From positions 1-64,000 of the forward strand of contig NZ_MRWE01000028.1 in the NCBI RefSeq assembly GCF_002093665.1: a DNA stretch of 64,000 bases, written 5' to 3'. The notes below the pieces were generated by a model that saw only the letters and a list, made by a program, of their open reading frames with translations, did no database searches and had not been told where the DNA came from. Source of the stretch: Rouxiella badensis. Lineage in GTDB: Bacteria; Pseudomonadota; Gammaproteobacteria; Enterobacterales; Enterobacteriaceae. A program made the translations under genes and the position numbers. Below are positions 30,128 to 40,566 of the stretch, in pieces; the stretch's first letter is position 1, and every line of letters begins with the position of its first letter.

Positions 30128-31171
30128 TCAGACCACTAACCACAGCACCAGAGCGAGCAATACCAAGATAATAACGGTAAGCCAGACGCCGCCGTTGGGC
30201 CGCATAGACTCGGGCAACATCGCAACGAAAGGATTGACCCGTGAGGTGGAGTTCGAGATACGCGGCTGTCTTTCCTGCGCCTGCGGGCGGTCATGGCGAA
30301 CGGTATTCCCCACGCGCTGACTAAACAGCACGGTAATCAGGCTGTTGACCTGGGCAGGCAGCAGAGGGGTTTTGGGCGTTGCATGAAAATTGCTGGCGGC
30401 GTAGTCGCTCAGACGATGCTGCTCTAGCTCCGTTGCAGGCTGTTTTAGCACGCTGAGCAGGCTGGTCAGCGTTGGCGCGGTTTGCTGGCTAACGGTGATT
30501 TTCACCTGAGCAAACTGAGTCAACAGCTGGAAATGTTTGGCCGGGATAGGGTCACCGACCTTGACGCCAACCAGCATAAACAGGTCCTGCCAAATCTTGG
30601 CCGGGGCTTCACCGGTCGCGGCGCTGAGCTTGGTCACCGACTGTTGAAGATTGTTATGCTCGGCAGGAAGCAGGGGACGGTCCATTACCGCCGTAAGCTG
30701 TGGCTGAGGAATGGCCATCTCTCGCGACTGGATGAGCACCAGCACCTTTTCAAGCTGTTCATGGCTAAGCTGGCTGAGCACCGTGTGGCCGAAATTCTGG
30801 CGTATAAATTCGCTCACAGCCTGACGATTATTGCCCAGCGGCACCAGTTCGGTGAGCTGCTGCATGAGTTGGCGCGTGGCGTGGCTGTCCTGTGCCTGAT
30901 TGAGCTTGGCTAACAGCAGCGTCTCGGCCTGCGCACATTGGCTGGCGTTAAGTTCGGCGTCATGGGGCAACGACAGATCGTGGCGCAGGTTGGCCCAGAT
31001 CTCGGGGGATTTCATGGTCGTTAAGGCCATGAGCTTCACGATCAGCTTTTCGAGGGTGGTTCGCTGAGCGGGGGTCAGCGGATGATTTTCACCCGCTCCG
31101 GCAGGGACTGTTTGACCATCAGGCTGTTCCCGATTTTCGTCAACGGGCGAGCGGCCACTCAAAGGTTGCAT
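30128..31171 (-). CDS. flk: Flk (RflH), flagellar secretion-specificity checkpoint protein
   Basis: A 347-residue protein homologous to Flk of E. coli and Salmonella (331-333 residues), which acts in the cytoplasm to prevent premature export of late flagellar substrates while the P and L rings are being built. Conserved segments are GNNRQAV-EFIRQNFG-type at about 113-130 and RPLLPAEHNNL near 164-174. A single hydrophobic helix (about 326-346) anchors the C-terminus. It lies upstream of pdxB as in E. coli, although here two extra genes are between them. Confidence 0.9.
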   Translation of the reverse strand: MQPLSGRSPVDENREQPDGQTVPAGAGENHPLTPAQRTTLEKLIVKLMALTTMKSPEIWANLRHDLSLPHDAELNASQCAQAETLLLAKLNQAQDSHATRQLMQQLTELVPLGNNRQAVSEFIRQNFGHTVLSQLSHEQLEKVLVLIQSREMAIPQPQLTAVMDRPLLPAEHNNLQQSVTKLSAATGEAPAKIWQDLFMLVGVKVGDPIPAKHFQLLTQFAQVKITVSQQTAPTLTSLLSVLKQPATELEQHRLSDYAASNFHATPKTPLLPAQVNSLITVLFSQRVGNTVRHDRPQAQERQPRISNSTSRVNPFVAMLPESMRPNGGVWLTVIILVLLALVLWLVV

Positions 31172-31330
31172 AGTACCAGTCCTTGCTAAGAGGTTTTATG
31201 CCCCCGCAGGCTAAACATTGGGGGGATAAAAGAATATTAAACACGGCGTCGAGCGCACAAGGCCGACATCATACAGATAAATCTTTTATATCGACACCGT
31301 GAATACCTTCATAGCAGAGATTCTTTTGAC

Positions 31331-32245
31331 TTAACTTTCCTGCTTATCCTCAACGAGGAGGGTGGGTTCACGACGTCCAAACAGTGGCGTTCGCAGTCTC
31401 TGGGCCAGGATCACGCCAATCAGGGTAATTCCCCCGCCGATGAGGTGATAACTGTGCAGCTGCTCGTGCAGAAACAGTACCGCGATAACCGCCGTGAAAA
31501 TAGGCGTCAGGTTCATAAAGATGGTTGCCAGATTAGCCCCAAGATGATGAACGCCTTTAATCCACAGGAACGGCGCAATAATCGAGGCAGGGATACCGGC
31601 AAACAGAACCAGCGGAATGTTGTGCTCGTTCAATTGTACGTCGTTTGCCATCAGGAAATTAGGCACCAGCATCACAACGCCAAAAATAATCTGCAGATAA
31701 AGCGACTGCCAGTTTGGCACGGGAATGGCCCAACGCTTGGTCAGCACGCCGTACAGCGCGTAAGAGGCAGAGGCGGCGAACATCATGAGCTCACCCATGC
31801 CAACGCCCTGTTGCAGCAGCAGTTCAGGGTGACCCGAGCTCACCAGCCAAATCAGGCCGCCGAGTGAGACCAAGCTGCCTACGGCGATGCCGACGGTGGG
31901 TACCACGCTAAGCACCACCAGGCTGATAAGCACGGTCAGTAGCGGAATAAGGGAAGCAATAATTCCCATGAAAAGCGCGCTTACTGTGTGGGCGGCATAG
32001 TAGGCCAGGCTCTGATAGAGCACCATGCCCAGCAGCCCGAGGATCATAAACTTCCACCAATATTTTTTGATTTCGGCGCGATTGCGCCACACGCTCGGCA
32101 GGATAAACGGCGTCAGGGTGACTAACGCCAGTAACCAGCGATAAAACGAGATAGCCGCGGGGTCAATAGCTCCGGCGGCTGCTTTGCTCACCACGGCGTT
32201 TAAAGACCAAATGAGCACGGCAAAAAGAGGGAACAGCAGGTTCAT
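31331..32245 (-). CDS. EamA-family (DMT superfamily) exporter
   Basis: A 304-residue inner-membrane protein with ten predicted helices in two EamA repeats (about 5-135 and 150-285). Typical features are FAVLIWSLNAVVSKAA at the N-terminus and LTPIFTAVIAVLFLHEQLHSYHLIGGGITLIGV near the end. Family members export metabolites or amino acids; the substrate cannot be told. It is divergent from an AraC regulator, which probably controls it. Not present at this place in E. coli. Confidence 0.85.
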   Translation of the reverse strand: MNLLFPLFAVLIWSLNAVVSKAAAGAIDPAAISFYRWLLALVTLTPFILPSVWRNRAEIKKYWWKFMILGLLGMVLYQSLAYYAAHTVSALFMGIIASLIPLLTVLISLVVLSVVPTVGIAVGSLVSLGGLIWLVSSGHPELLLQQGVGMGELMMFAASASYALYGVLTKRWAIPVPNWQSLYLQIIFGVVMLVPNFLMANDVQLNEHNIPLVLFAGIPASIIAPFLWIKGVHHLGANLATIFMNLTPIFTAVIAVLFLHEQLHSYHLIGGGITLIGVILAQRLRTPLFGRREPTLLVEDKQES

Positions 32246-32284
32246 GTGTTGAGTCCAATGTGAATGATCACGTTAGTGTATTAC

Positions 32285-32339
32285 TGTCTGGTTTTTTAGA
32301 TATACTGATAACCAGACATCTTGTGACGCTAACCAGACA
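32285..32339. promoter_or_regulatory. Three copies of TGTCTGGTT between EamA and AraC genes
   Basis: TGTCTGGTT is at 32285-32293, and its reverse complement AACCAGACA is at 32310-32318 and 32331-32339. The last two are spaced 21 bp start to start, i.e. two helical turns, the usual layout of AraC-family half sites. A TATACT hexamer lies between the first two copies. They are likely operators of the divergent AraC protein. Confidence 0.65.
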
Positions 32340-32431
32340 ATATGAGTCCCAGTGGCACAAGAGATTGAGTAGAGTAGATCGAATTTATTAAAGCATCATT
32401 GTGGCGAATCATTTTCGCAGGAAACCTTTAT

Positions 32432-33226
32432 ATGGGCACCCCAAAAAAGAGCCGCATTGCCGCCCACTCTTTTCCATTATCTACCCAGCCTCCCGAGCCG
32501 ATACTGTTTCGCGGCGAAACGGTGAGCGCCAATACCGAATACGCCCCGCACTCCCACAGCTGGAGTCAGATAATTTGTGTCAAGTCGGGAGTATTGACGA
32601 TGGAGGTGGACGGACAGCGTTACCTTGCGCCCCCCGAGTTTGCGTTTTGGTTGCCCGCCGGAATCGTACATTCAAGTTATAACCGCAAGACCACTCGCTT
32701 TTATGCCATCGATATCGCCGCTGAACTTAATGAAGGGCTGCCGCAGTCGGCCTGTATGCTGAGCCTGACGCCGGTGTTTAACGCCATCGCAGAAGACTGT
32801 TTTGCGCGCAATTTGTCAGTGCCTAAAACCGCCGCTGATATGCGCATGTGCCAGGTTCTGCTCGACCAAATCGCCATTTGTCCGCGACTTCGCGCCTATC
32901 TCCCAGGTTCTGAAGACAAACTGCTGGCACCCGTGCTCTCGGCACTGGAAAAGGATCCGGCCAATAATCTGTCGCTGGCCGAGTGGGCAAAGCAGGTTTA
33001 TACCTCCGAGCGCACGCTGTCGCGTCGGTGTCAGGAAGAGCTCGGCATGGCGTTCAGTGAATGGCGGCAGAGGCTGCGTTTTCTATACGCTATCTCCCTG
33101 CTCGAACAGGGGAAAAGCATCCGCGAGGTTGCACTGGACGTGGGATACAGCTCCTCTTCCGCCTTCATTAACATGTTTGTGCAAATCTCGGGTACTACGC
33201 CTCAGCGTTTTCGCACTGAACAATAA
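32432..33226 (+). CDS. AraC-family transcription regulator
   Basis: A 264-residue regulator with an N-terminal cupin domain (about 25-120, including HSHSW and FAFWLPAGIVHSSYN-type motifs) and a C-terminal double helix-turn-helix (about 165-262: SLAEWAKQVYTSERTLSRRCQEELG and SIREVALDVGYSSSSAFINMF). The ATG was preferred to an upstream in-frame ATG because GCAGGAAAC lies at the right distance. The divergent EamA gene and the three intervening repeats suggest local control of efflux. The effector is unknown. Confidence 0.88.
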   Translation: MGTPKKSRIAAHSFPLSTQPPEPILFRGETVSANTEYAPHSHSWSQIICVKSGVLTMEVDGQRYLAPPEFAFWLPAGIVHSSYNRKTTRFYAIDIAAELNEGLPQSACMLSLTPVFNAIAEDCFARNLSVPKTAADMRMCQVLLDQIAICPRLRAYLPGSEDKLLAPVLSALEKDPANNLSLAEWAKQVYTSERTLSRRCQEELGMAFSEWRQRLRFLYAISLLEQGKSIREVALDVGYSSSSAFINMFVQISGTTPQRFRTEQ

Positions 33227-33316
33227 TTCGCTGGGTATATATAGCCGAAAAGCTATGGCAAAATGGCCTCCGTTTGATAAAAACTTATTTTTTTTGCATG
33301 GCTAGCGGAGACAAGC

Positions 33317-34444
33317 GTGAAAATCCTGGTTGATGAAAATATGCCTTATGCGGTCGAGCTGTTCAGCCGATTGGGGGAAGTTCAGGCCGTACCCGGCCGT
33401 CCGATCCCAACAGAAGCTCTCTCGTCTGCCGATGCACTGATGGTGCGTTCTGTGACAAAGGTTAACGAGAGCCTGTTACGCGATACGCCGGTGAAATTTG
33501 TTGGCACTGCCACCGCCGGGACTGACCACGTGGATGACGGTTGGCTTGCGCAGGCGGGTATCGGTTTCTCGGCGGCACCGGGCTGTAACGCTATCGCCGT
33601 CGTAGAATACGTGTTCTCTTCGCTGTTGATCCTTGCCCAGCGTGACGGTTTTTCTCTGCGCGACAAGACCATTGGCATCATCGGCGTGGGTAACGTTGGC
33701 TCTCGCCTGAACGCGCGCCTGACGGCACTGGGTATCCGCACGCTGCTGTGTGATCCACCGCGCGCGGCGCAAGACAGCAGTGAGACCTTCTGGACGCTCG
33801 ACAAGCTGGTCGCCGAGGCTGATATTCTGACCTTCCACACGCCGCTGAATCAGTCTGGTCCCGATAAAACCTTTCATCTGGTGGATGCGGCGCTGCTCGC
33901 AGCCCTTAAACCTGGCGCTATTCTTATTAATGCCTGCCGTGGCGAAGTGGTCGACAACGCGGCGCTTCTGGACGCACTCAACGGCGAAAAACCGCTGACC
34001 GCCGTGCTTGACGTCTGGGAACCTGAACCGGAGTTGTCGCTGGCGTTGCTCGACAAGGTGGCTATCGGCACGGCTCACATCGCGGGTTACAGCCTGGAAG
34101 GCAAGGCGCGCGGCACCACGCAGGTGTTCGAGGCCTATAGCCAGTTTATCGGCAATCCGCAGCATGTTCCGCTCGCTAGCCTGCTGCCTGCGCCAGAGTT
34201 TGGCGAAGTTCTCCTGCGCGGCGAGCTCACAGAAGCTAAACTGCTGCGTCTGGCGCACTTGGTGTATGATGTGCGCCGCGATGATGCGCCTCTGCGTCGC
34301 GTCGCGGGAAAAAGCGGGGAGTTTGACCGCCTGCGTAAGTTTTATGAAGAACGCCGTGAATGGTCTTCGCTGCAGGTTCACTGTGATAATCACGAAACAG
34401 CAGACCTGTTGAAAAAAATCGGTTTCAGCAGCGACGTCATTTGA
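33317..34444 (+). CDS. pdxB: PdxB, erythronate-4-phosphate dehydrogenase
   Basis: A 375-residue D-isomer-specific 2-hydroxyacid dehydrogenase of pyridoxal 5'-phosphate biosynthesis; it oxidises 4-phospho-D-erythronate. The NAD-binding motif [12 protein letters not shown] is near 118-129, with catalytic segments [15 protein letters not shown] and [15 protein letters not shown]. The C-terminal dimerisation region (about 285-375) is present. Start codon is GTG, as in E. coli. It heads the pdxB-usg-truA-dedA series. Confidence 0.96.
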   Translation: MKILVDENMPYAVELFSRLGEVQAVPGRPIPTEALSSADALMVRSVTKVNESLLRDTPVKFVGTATAGTDHVDDGWLAQAGIGFSAAPGCNAIAVVEYVFSSLLILAQRDGFSLRDKTIGIIGVGNVGSRLNARLTALGIRTLLCDPPRAAQDSSETFWTLDKLVAEADILTFHTPLNQSGPDKTFHLVDAALLAALKPGAILINACRGEVVDNAALLDALNGEKPLTAVLDVWEPEPELSLALLDKVAIGTAHIAGYSLEGKARGTTQVFEAYSQFIGNPQHVPLASLLPAPEFGEVLLRGELTEAKLLRLAHLVYDVRRDDAPLRRVAGKSGEFDRLRKFYEERREWSSLQVHCDNHETADLLKKIGFSSDVI

Positions 34445-34551
34445 TTTTCCCCTAAGGAACGCGCTTCATACTGACGTATCCTTTCATAAATCAGGGCGGT
34501 GATTGCCGCCCCTTTTAGTTTGTAGTCTGAAATTTTCTGGAGAGAACCAAC

Positions 34552-35562
34552 ATGTCTGATGGCTGGAATATTGCGCTGCTTGGCGCCACTGGCGCAGTGG
34601 GTGACGCGCTGCTGGAGCTACTGTCTGAACGTCAGTTCCCGGTTGGTGAGCTTTTCCCTCTGGCGAGCGAGCGCAGCGCCGGACAAACCATTCGCTACAA
34701 CGGTAAGAGCATGCTGGTACGCGATGCCGCCGAGTTCGATTGGTCACAGGTGCAACTGGCCTTTTTCGTTGCCGGTAAAGAGGCTTCCGCGAAATATGCC
34801 GAAGAAGCGGCAAATCAGGGGTGTCTGGTTATCGACAGCAGCGGCCTGTTTGCCCTGGAGCATGACGTGCCGCTGGTGGTGCCGGGCGTAAATCCGGACG
34901 TGCTGACGCACTACCGCAACCGCAACATCGTGGCGGTTGCCGATAGCCTGACCAGCCAACTGCTGACCGCCATCAAGCCGCTGACCGAGCTGGCTGGGCT
35001 GTCTCGCCTGCACGTGACTTCTCTGCTCTCCGTTTCTGCTCTCGGCAAGGCCGCAGTTGACGATCTCGCGGGCCAGAGCGCGCGCCTGCTCAACGGCATT
35101 CCGGCCGAGGAAGGCATCTTCAGCAAACAGCTGGCGTTTAACCTGCTGCCGTTGCTGAATGACGGCGAAGGCAGCGTGCTCGAAGAACGTCGCCTGGTTG
35201 ATCAGGTGCGAAAAGTGGTGCAGGACGATGGCCTGCCGATTTCCGTTAGCTGCGTGCAGTCGCCGGTGTTCTACGGTCATGCGCAGGTCGTGCATCTCGA
35301 AGGTTTGCGTCCGCTGTCTGCCGAAGAAGCTCGTGCTGAGCTTGAGAAGGTTGACGACATCAATTTGAGCGACGAAGACGACTTCCCGACCCAGGTCAGC
35401 GATGCTTCAGGTAATGCTTCATTGAGCATCGGCTGCCTTCGCAACGATTACGGTATTCCTGAGCTTATCCAGTTCTGGTCTGTCGCCGATAACGTGCGCT
35501 TTGGTGGCGCGTTGATGGCGGTAGAAACGGCTGAGAAATTGATCCAGGAGTATTGGTATTAA
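34552..35562 (+). CDS. usg: Usg, aspartate-semialdehyde dehydrogenase-like protein
   Basis: A 336-residue homologue of E. coli Usg (USG-1) with the fold of aspartate-semialdehyde dehydrogenase, including the N-terminal NADP motif [16 protein letters not shown]. The segment [10 protein letters not shown] at 128-137 aligns with the catalytic NPNCST region of Asd, and the active cysteine is replaced by serine (S132), so catalysis of the Asd reaction is unlikely. The role is unknown. Its stop overlaps the truA ATG (TAATG). Confidence 0.93.
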   Translation: MSDGWNIALLGATGAVGDALLELLSERQFPVGELFPLASERSAGQTIRYNGKSMLVRDAAEFDWSQVQLAFFVAGKEASAKYAEEAANQGCLVIDSSGLFALEHDVPLVVPGVNPDVLTHYRNRNIVAVADSLTSQLLTAIKPLTELAGLSRLHVTSLLSVSALGKAAVDDLAGQSARLLNGIPAEEGIFSKQLAFNLLPLLNDGEGSVLEERRLVDQVRKVVQDDGLPISVSCVQSPVFYGHAQVVHLEGLRPLSAEEARAELEKVDDINLSDEDDFPTQVSDASGNASLSIGCLRNDYGIPELIQFWSVADNVRFGGALMAVETAEKLIQEYWY

Positions 35563-36392
35563 TGTCTGTTGAGCAACCCTCCGAACAGGCGTCTCCGGCC
35601 GTGGCTGAGCGCATTGCCTTGGGGATTGAATATGACGGCAGCCGCTATTACGGCTGGCAGCGTCAGCAGGAAGTCGAAAGCGTGCAGGAGTGGCTCGAGA
35701 AGGCGTTGAGCCGCGTGGCCGACGCGCCCATTACCGTGCAGTGCGCCGGGCGTACCGATGCCGGTGTAAGTGCAACCGGTCAGGTCGTGCATTTCGATAC
35801 CCCGGTTATCCGCAAGGATGCCGCCTGGACCATGGGGGTAAACACCCATCTGCCAAAAGATATTGCGGTGCGCTGGGTGAGCCACGTCCCGCAGGACTTC
35901 CATGCCCGTTTTACCGCGACGGCGCGGCGTTATCGTTATGTGATTTATAACCATCGCTATCGTCCTGGCATCTTAAGTCATGGAATTACCCACGTTCATA
36001 TGCCGTTGGATGTTGAAAAAATGCAGCGGGCAGGGCAATGTTTGCTGGGCGAAAATGACTTCACCTCATTTCGTGCGGTTCAATGCCAGTCAAGAACGCC
36101 TTGGCGCTTCATGATGCATCTCAACGTGAGCCGGTTTGGAAATTATGTTGTGGTTGATATAAAGGCCAACGCATTTGTTCATCATATGGTGCGCAATATC
36201 GTCGGCAGTCTGGTTGAAATAGGTGCGGGTAACCAGCCTGAAAGCTGGATGGCTGAATTGTTGGCTGCGAAAGACAGAAATCTTGCTGCAGCCACGGCCA
36301 AGGCTGAAGGTTTGTATCTTGTTGCCGTTGATTATCCTGAAAAGTTTGCTCTACCAGCCGTCACTATGGGCCCACTTTTTCTCGCCGATTAA
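35562..36392 (+). CDS. truA: TruA, tRNA pseudouridine(38-40) synthase
   Basis: A 276-residue pseudouridine synthase for positions 38, 39 and 40 of the tRNA anticodon arm. The catalytic aspartate is D66 in [10 protein letters not shown]. Conserved segments [18 protein letters not shown] at 18-35 and [18 protein letters not shown] near 202-220 match E. coli. I chose the ATG that overlaps the usg stop rather than a TTG three codons upstream, since usg-truA coupling is conserved. Confidence 0.96.
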   Translation: MSVEQPSEQASPAVAERIALGIEYDGSRYYGWQRQQEVESVQEWLEKALSRVADAPITVQCAGRTDAGVSATGQVVHFDTPVIRKDAAWTMGVNTHLPKDIAVRWVSHVPQDFHARFTATARRYRYVIYNHRYRPGILSHGITHVHMPLDVEKMQRAGQCLLGENDFTSFRAVQCQSRTPWRFMMHLNVSRFGNYVVVDIKANAFVHHMVRNIVGSLVEIGAGNQPESWMAELLAAKDRNLAAATAKAEGLYLVAVDYPEKFALPAVTMGPLFLAD

Positions 36393-36412
36393 AGGACATT
36401 AGAGGTAATACC

Positions 36413-37069
36413 ATGGAATTCATCCACTATATCGTTGATTTTATCCTGCATATCGATGTGCATCTCACCGAGCTGGTTGCGCAGTATGGCGTCTGGGTTT
36501 ATGCCATTCTGTTCGTGATTCTTTTTTGCGAAACCGGGCTGGTGGTTACGCCATTCCTGCCGGGCGATTCGCTGCTGTTTGTTGCGGGGGCACTTGCTGC
36601 GCTGCCAACCAACAGCCTCGACGTCCATCTGATGGCGTTTCTGATGGTGGTGGCTGCCGTCGTGGGTGATGCGGTGAACTACACCATTGGGCGTTTGTTC
36701 GGTGCGAAGCTATTTTCCAATCCGAATTCAAAAATTTTTCGTCAAAGTTATTTAGATCAAACTCACAAGTTTTACGAGAAACATGGCGGCAAAACGATTA
36801 TTCTTGCGCGCTTTGTGCCAATTGTTCGCACTTTTGCACCTTTTGTTGCCGGCATGGGACGCATGTCTTATCGCCAATTTGCCGCCTATAACGTGATCGG
36901 TGCGCTATTCTGGGTACTGTTACTGACATACGCTGGCTACCTTTTTGGCAATGTGCCGTTTGTGCAGAACAATTTGAAATTTGTGATTGTCGCCATTATC
37001 GTTGTTTCTGTTTTGCCGGCGATTATCGAGGTAATTCGTCACCGCAAAACGGCTAAAAACGCGGGATAG
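36413..37069 (+). CDS. dedA: DedA-family membrane protein
   Basis: A 218-residue multi-span inner-membrane protein of the DedA family; some members act as polyprenyl-phosphate or lipid flippases and sustain the proton motive force. The motif [19 protein letters not shown] (near 42-60) and [20 protein letters not shown]-type segment (near 125-144, with essential arginines) match E. coli DedA almost exactly. It is 20 bp after truA, in the same transcript. Confidence 0.94.
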   Translation: MEFIHYIVDFILHIDVHLTELVAQYGVWVYAILFVILFCETGLVVTPFLPGDSLLFVAGALAALPTNSLDVHLMAFLMVVAAVVGDAVNYTIGRLFGAKLFSNPNSKIFRQSYLDQTHKFYEKHGGKTIILARFVPIVRTFAPFVAGMGRMSYRQFAAYNVIGALFWVLLLTYAGYLFGNVPFVQNNLKFVIVAIIVVSVLPAIIEVIRHRKTAKNAG

Positions 37070-37363
37070 CGGTCAGGCCGTAGGGCAGAGGAAACCCTGT
37101 CCCTGGCGTGAATTATTAAAATTAAAGGCATTAAACCAAAGGGTAAGACCAGTTTTTTATCTACAGTCTCTAACTGTTATGGTTTAATGAGCGACATTTG
37201 TGGTCTGTTCCTGCGAGCAACCCTCCCTGTAGGACGTTTTTTAGCGGCTCGAGTTGCTTAAAAATTCTTGATAATTGGGGACGGTTATTTGTTTTAAGCA
37301 GGGGACTTGTTACAGCATGAACAGCGAACTGGCGTTTGCCAGGTTCAAACAGAAAGGTCATCG

Positions 37364-38284
37364 ATGAGCTGGATTGAACGAATTCTTAATAAGAGCAACA
37401 TCTCGCAAACCCGTAAAGCAAGCATTCCAGAAGGTGTCTGGACCAAATGCGATAGCTGTGGTCAGGTGTTATACCGCGCTGAACTCGAGCGCAATCTGAT
37501 GGTTTGTCCTAAGTGCGACCACCATATGCGTATGTCTGCGCGTATGCGTCTGTTCACTTTCATGGACGAAGGGAGCGAGGTCGAATTGGGTAGCGAGCTT
37601 GAGCCTAAAGATTTGCTTAAGTTTAGAGACTCCAAAAAATATAAAGATCGTCTGCTGGCTGCTCAGAAAGAAACTGACGAGAAAGATGCAATGGTCGTGA
37701 TGAAAGGCACCCTGTACGGCATGCCAATCGTTGTTGCTGCATTCGAATTTGCCTTCATGGGCGGTTCAATGGCATCCGTTGTCGGCGCGCGTTTCGTTCG
37801 TGCGGTCGAACAGGCTCTTGAAGACAACTGTCCACTGGTCTGTTTCTCTGCCAGCGGCGGAGCACGTATGCAAGAAGCGCTGATGTCTCTGATGCAGATG
37901 GCAAAAACCAGTGCTGCACTGGCTAAACTTCAAGAGCGTGGTCTGCCTTACATCTCCGTACTGACTGACCCAACTATGGGCGGGGTTTCAGCCAGTCTGG
38001 CAATGCTTGGCGATATCAACGTGGCTGAGCCTAAAGCGTTGATCGGCTTTGCGGGTCCTCGCGTTATCGAGCAGACCGTACGTGAGAAACTGCCGCCAGG
38101 CTTCCAGCGCAGTGAGTTCCTGATTGAAAAAGGCGCGATCGACATGATCGTTCGTCGTGCAGAACTGCGTAACAAACTGGGCAGCGTGTTGGCCAAGTTG
38201 ACCGGCCATCCTGAACCTAAAGTCACCGAAGTCCCTGTTATCAAAGCAGACGACGCTTCAGCTGATCATCATCAGGATGCCTGA
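37364..38284 (+). CDS. accD: AccD, acetyl-CoA carboxylase carboxyltransferase beta subunit
   Basis: A 306-residue subunit that, with AccA, transfers carboxyl from carboxybiotin to acetyl-CoA to make malonyl-CoA. The N-terminal zinc ribbon has C29, C32, C48 and C51. The crotonase-like core carries [20 protein letters not shown] and [16 protein letters not shown]. An upstream in-frame extension of 19 residues was rejected because [10 protein letters not shown] is the family start and AAAGG precedes this ATG. The 294-bp gap to dedA should carry its promoter. Confidence 0.97.
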   Translation: MSWIERILNKSNISQTRKASIPEGVWTKCDSCGQVLYRAELERNLMVCPKCDHHMRMSARMRLFTFMDEGSEVELGSELEPKDLLKFRDSKKYKDRLLAAQKETDEKDAMVVMKGTLYGMPIVVAAFEFAFMGGSMASVVGARFVRAVEQALEDNCPLVCFSASGGARMQEALMSLMQMAKTSAALAKLQERGLPYISVLTDPTMGGVSASLAMLGDINVAEPKALIGFAGPRVIEQTVREKLPPGFQRSEFLIEKGAIDMIVRRAELRNKLGSVLAKLTGHPEPKVTEVPVIKADDASADHHQDA

Positions 38285-38316
38285 CAGGCAGCAACAATAG
38301 CCTGTGAGTGAAAATT

Positions 38317-38337
38317 GGCGGCAAGCTTCTTGCCGCC
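38317..38337 (+). terminator. Weak terminator-like hairpin after accD
   Basis: GGCGGCAAG-CTT-CTTGCCGCC is a perfect 9-bp stem, but the following sequence (TCTGCTATTA) is only moderately T-rich. It may end accD messages in part. Confidence 0.5.
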
Positions 38338-38498
38338 TCTGCTATTATCCTCGCCAGTGGCGGGGATAAACAAAATGGGCTGTTATCCAGCGTCGTGCGC
38401 ACAGTACTGACAAAGGGGCATTGCCTGTCGTAAAAGTCCGGTAATGCATGTCCTTCAGGCTCATTATGAATCTGAACAGATTACGTTAGGCGGGACTT

Positions 38499-39779
38499 AT
38501 GCAAAACATCTCTATTCCTGAAGCCACGTCGCCTTTGGCCACGTGGCTTCATTATCTTGAAAATCTTCATTCTCAGGCGATTGAGCTCGGGCTCGACAGA
38601 GTAAATACCGTGGCAACGCGCATGAATCTTCTGACTCCCGCTCCCCAGGTCTTTACCGTCGCCGGAACCAATGGCAAAGGCACCACCTGCCGCACGCTCG
38701 AAGCCGTGCTGATGGCCGCAGGGTATCGCGTGGGCGTTTATAGCTCACCGCATCTGGTGCGCTACACCGAGCGCGTGCGTATTCAGGGGCAGGAGCTGAG
38801 CGAAGCCGAACACTGTCAGTCCTTTGCGCTGCTCGAGGCCGGTCGCGGTGATATTTCGCTGACCTATTTCGAATACGGCACCCTGTCGGCGTTACAGCTG
38901 TTTAAGCAGGCGGCGCTCGACGTGGTTATCCTTGAAGTGGGCCTTGGCGGTCGTCTTGATGCCACCAACATTGTCGATGCCAACGTTTCCGTCGTGACCA
39001 GCATTGCGCTCGACCACACCGACTGGCTCGGTTCCGATCGCGAGAGCATCGGCCGTGAGAAAGCAGGCGTATTCCGCAAGGACCGTCCTGCGGTCGTGGG
39101 GGAGATTGATATGCCGCAGTCGATTGCCGACGTCGCCAACGAAAAAGGCGCGCACCTGCACCGCGTGGGTCAGGACTGGCATTATCAGGTCGGCAGCAGC
39201 GACTGGAGCTGGCGTTGCGAAGGCGTAGAGACAGCGGCTTACAGCGCACTGCCGCTGCCTAACGTGCCGCTGGCGAATGCGGCGACGGCGTTGGCCGCAT
39301 TGCACTATAGTGAAATCAACGTTTCGGAAGACGCGCTGCGTCAGGGGTTGCAGCAGGCATCCTTGCCGGGCCGCTTCCAACAGGTTAGCGAATCTCCACG
39401 TCTGATCCTCGACGTTGCTCATAATCCACACGCTGCCGGGTATTTAGCCGGTAAACTTTCTGATTTGCCACGTCAGGGCGGAAAAGTGCGTGCAGTTATC
39501 GGTATGTTGTTGGATAAAGACATTGCCGGAACGTTGGACTGTCTGAAACCGCAGGTTGATGTCTGGTACTGTGCTCCTCTCGAGGGTCCGCGCGGTGCTG
39601 GGGTCGCGGCGTTGACAGAACATCTTCCCGAGGCGTTTTCGTTCACAGATGTGGTGAGCGCATGGAAACAGGCGATGCAGGATGCTGAAAGTCAGGATAT
39701 TGTTATAGTCTGTGGATCATTTCATACCGTAGCGCATGTGATGGCTGCGTTGGATACGGGGAATACCAGTGGCAAGTAA
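38499..39779 (+). CDS. folC: FolC, folylpolyglutamate/dihydrofolate synthase
   Basis: A 426-residue Mur-ligase-type enzyme that joins glutamate to dihydropteroate and adds further glutamates to tetrahydrofolate. The P-loop FTVAGTNGKGTTCRTLE is at about 52-68, followed by YSSPHLVRYTERV. LDVAHNPHAA near 307-316 is the C-terminal family motif. Length is close to the E. coli 422. Its end overlaps the start of dedD. Confidence 0.96.
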   Translation: MQNISIPEATSPLATWLHYLENLHSQAIELGLDRVNTVATRMNLLTPAPQVFTVAGTNGKGTTCRTLEAVLMAAGYRVGVYSSPHLVRYTERVRIQGQELSEAEHCQSFALLEAGRGDISLTYFEYGTLSALQLFKQAALDVVILEVGLGGRLDATNIVDANVSVVTSIALDHTDWLGSDRESIGREKAGVFRKDRPAVVGEIDMPQSIADVANEKGAHLHRVGQDWHYQVGSSDWSWRCEGVETAAYSALPLPNVPLANAATALAALHYSEINVSEDALRQGLQQASLPGRFQQVSESPRLILDVAHNPHAAGYLAGKLSDLPRQGGKVRAVIGMLLDKDIAGTLDCLKPQVDVWYCAPLEGPRGAGVAALTEHLPEAFSFTDVVSAWKQAMQDAESQDIVIVCGSFHTVAHVMAALDTGNTSGK

Positions 39780-40521
39780 GTTTCAAAATCGTCTGGTTGG
39801 CACCGTAATTCTGGTGGCGTTGGGGGTCATTATTCTCCCGGGGTTGCTGGATGGAAAAAAGAAGCACTATGAGGACGAGTTCGCCTCGATTCCTCTGGTT
39901 CCAAAAGCCGGGGATTCTCAGGATCAGGAAAACGCCGGGCAGGTGACGCAGGCGTTACCGGCTCAGCCGCCAGAAGGGGCGAGTGCGGCAATCAACGCTG
40001 GCGCTGCCGAGGCGGCACACGCCGCCGCACAGGCTGACGGAGAAGCCGATGAAGGCGATACCGCCACCGCCGCGCCGAAAACTGAATCACCCAAAGCGAC
40101 GCAGCCTAAAACTTTGACGCCGCCTGCGATGACAGAATCTCGTCAGGCACAGCAGCCAAGGCAGACGCAGACCAAACCGGTCGAACCGAAGCGCGTTGAG
40201 CCTAAAAAGGTGGAGCCTAAACCTGTTGAGACGGCTAAAACTGAAACTCGCCCGCAGACGCCTGAAAAGGCCCCGGCGGGTCAGTCTTACGTCGTACAGT
40301 TAGGGGCGTTGAAAAATGCTGATAAAGTGAACGAGGTGGTCGCTAAACTGCGTTTATCAGGCTATCGTGCTTATACCGTCCCGGCCACGCCGGTTCAGGG
40401 GCAAATCACCCGCGTCTTCGTTGGGCCTGAAGCCAATAAGCAAAACCTTGAAGCCTCTCTGTCTTCGCTGAAAAGCGTCAGCGGATTGAGCGGCGTAGTG
40501 CGTGCCTACTCTGCCCACTAA
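39769..40521 (+). CDS. dedD: DedD, SPOR-domain cell division protein
   Basis: A 250-residue inner-membrane protein of the divisome. The N-terminal anchor (about 9-28) is in MASKFQNRLVGTVILVALGV, identical in layout to E. coli. A long Ala/Pro/Lys/Glu-rich linker (about 50-165) includes repeated VEPK units. The C-terminal SPOR domain (about 170-248, SYVVQLGALKNADKVNEVV) binds denuded glycan at the septum. Start is GTG, inside the end of folC. Confidence 0.95.
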   Translation: MASKFQNRLVGTVILVALGVIILPGLLDGKKKHYEDEFASIPLVPKAGDSQDQENAGQVTQALPAQPPEGASAAINAGAAEAAHAAAQADGEADEGDTATAAPKTESPKATQPKTLTPPAMTESRQAQQPRQTQTKPVEPKRVEPKKVEPKPVETAKTETRPQTPEKAPAGQSYVVQLGALKNADKVNEVVAKLRLSGYRAYTVPATPVQGQITRVFVGPEANKQNLEASLSSLKSVSGLSGVVRAYSAH

Positions 40522-40566
40522 ACTGTCTTTCACCCATTAACGTACAGGGTGGTTGATTCCTCTACA

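Noticed and set aside
33476-34393. 305-codon open frame antisense to pdxB
   Set aside because: Long, but wholly inside pdxB and of shadow composition (Gln/Arg/His-rich); no recognisable domain.
39900-40270. Low-complexity Ala/Pro/Lys repeats in dedD as an assembly error
   Set aside because: Proline- and lysine-rich linkers between the membrane anchor and SPOR domain are normal for DedD, and the frame stays open into an intact SPOR domain.
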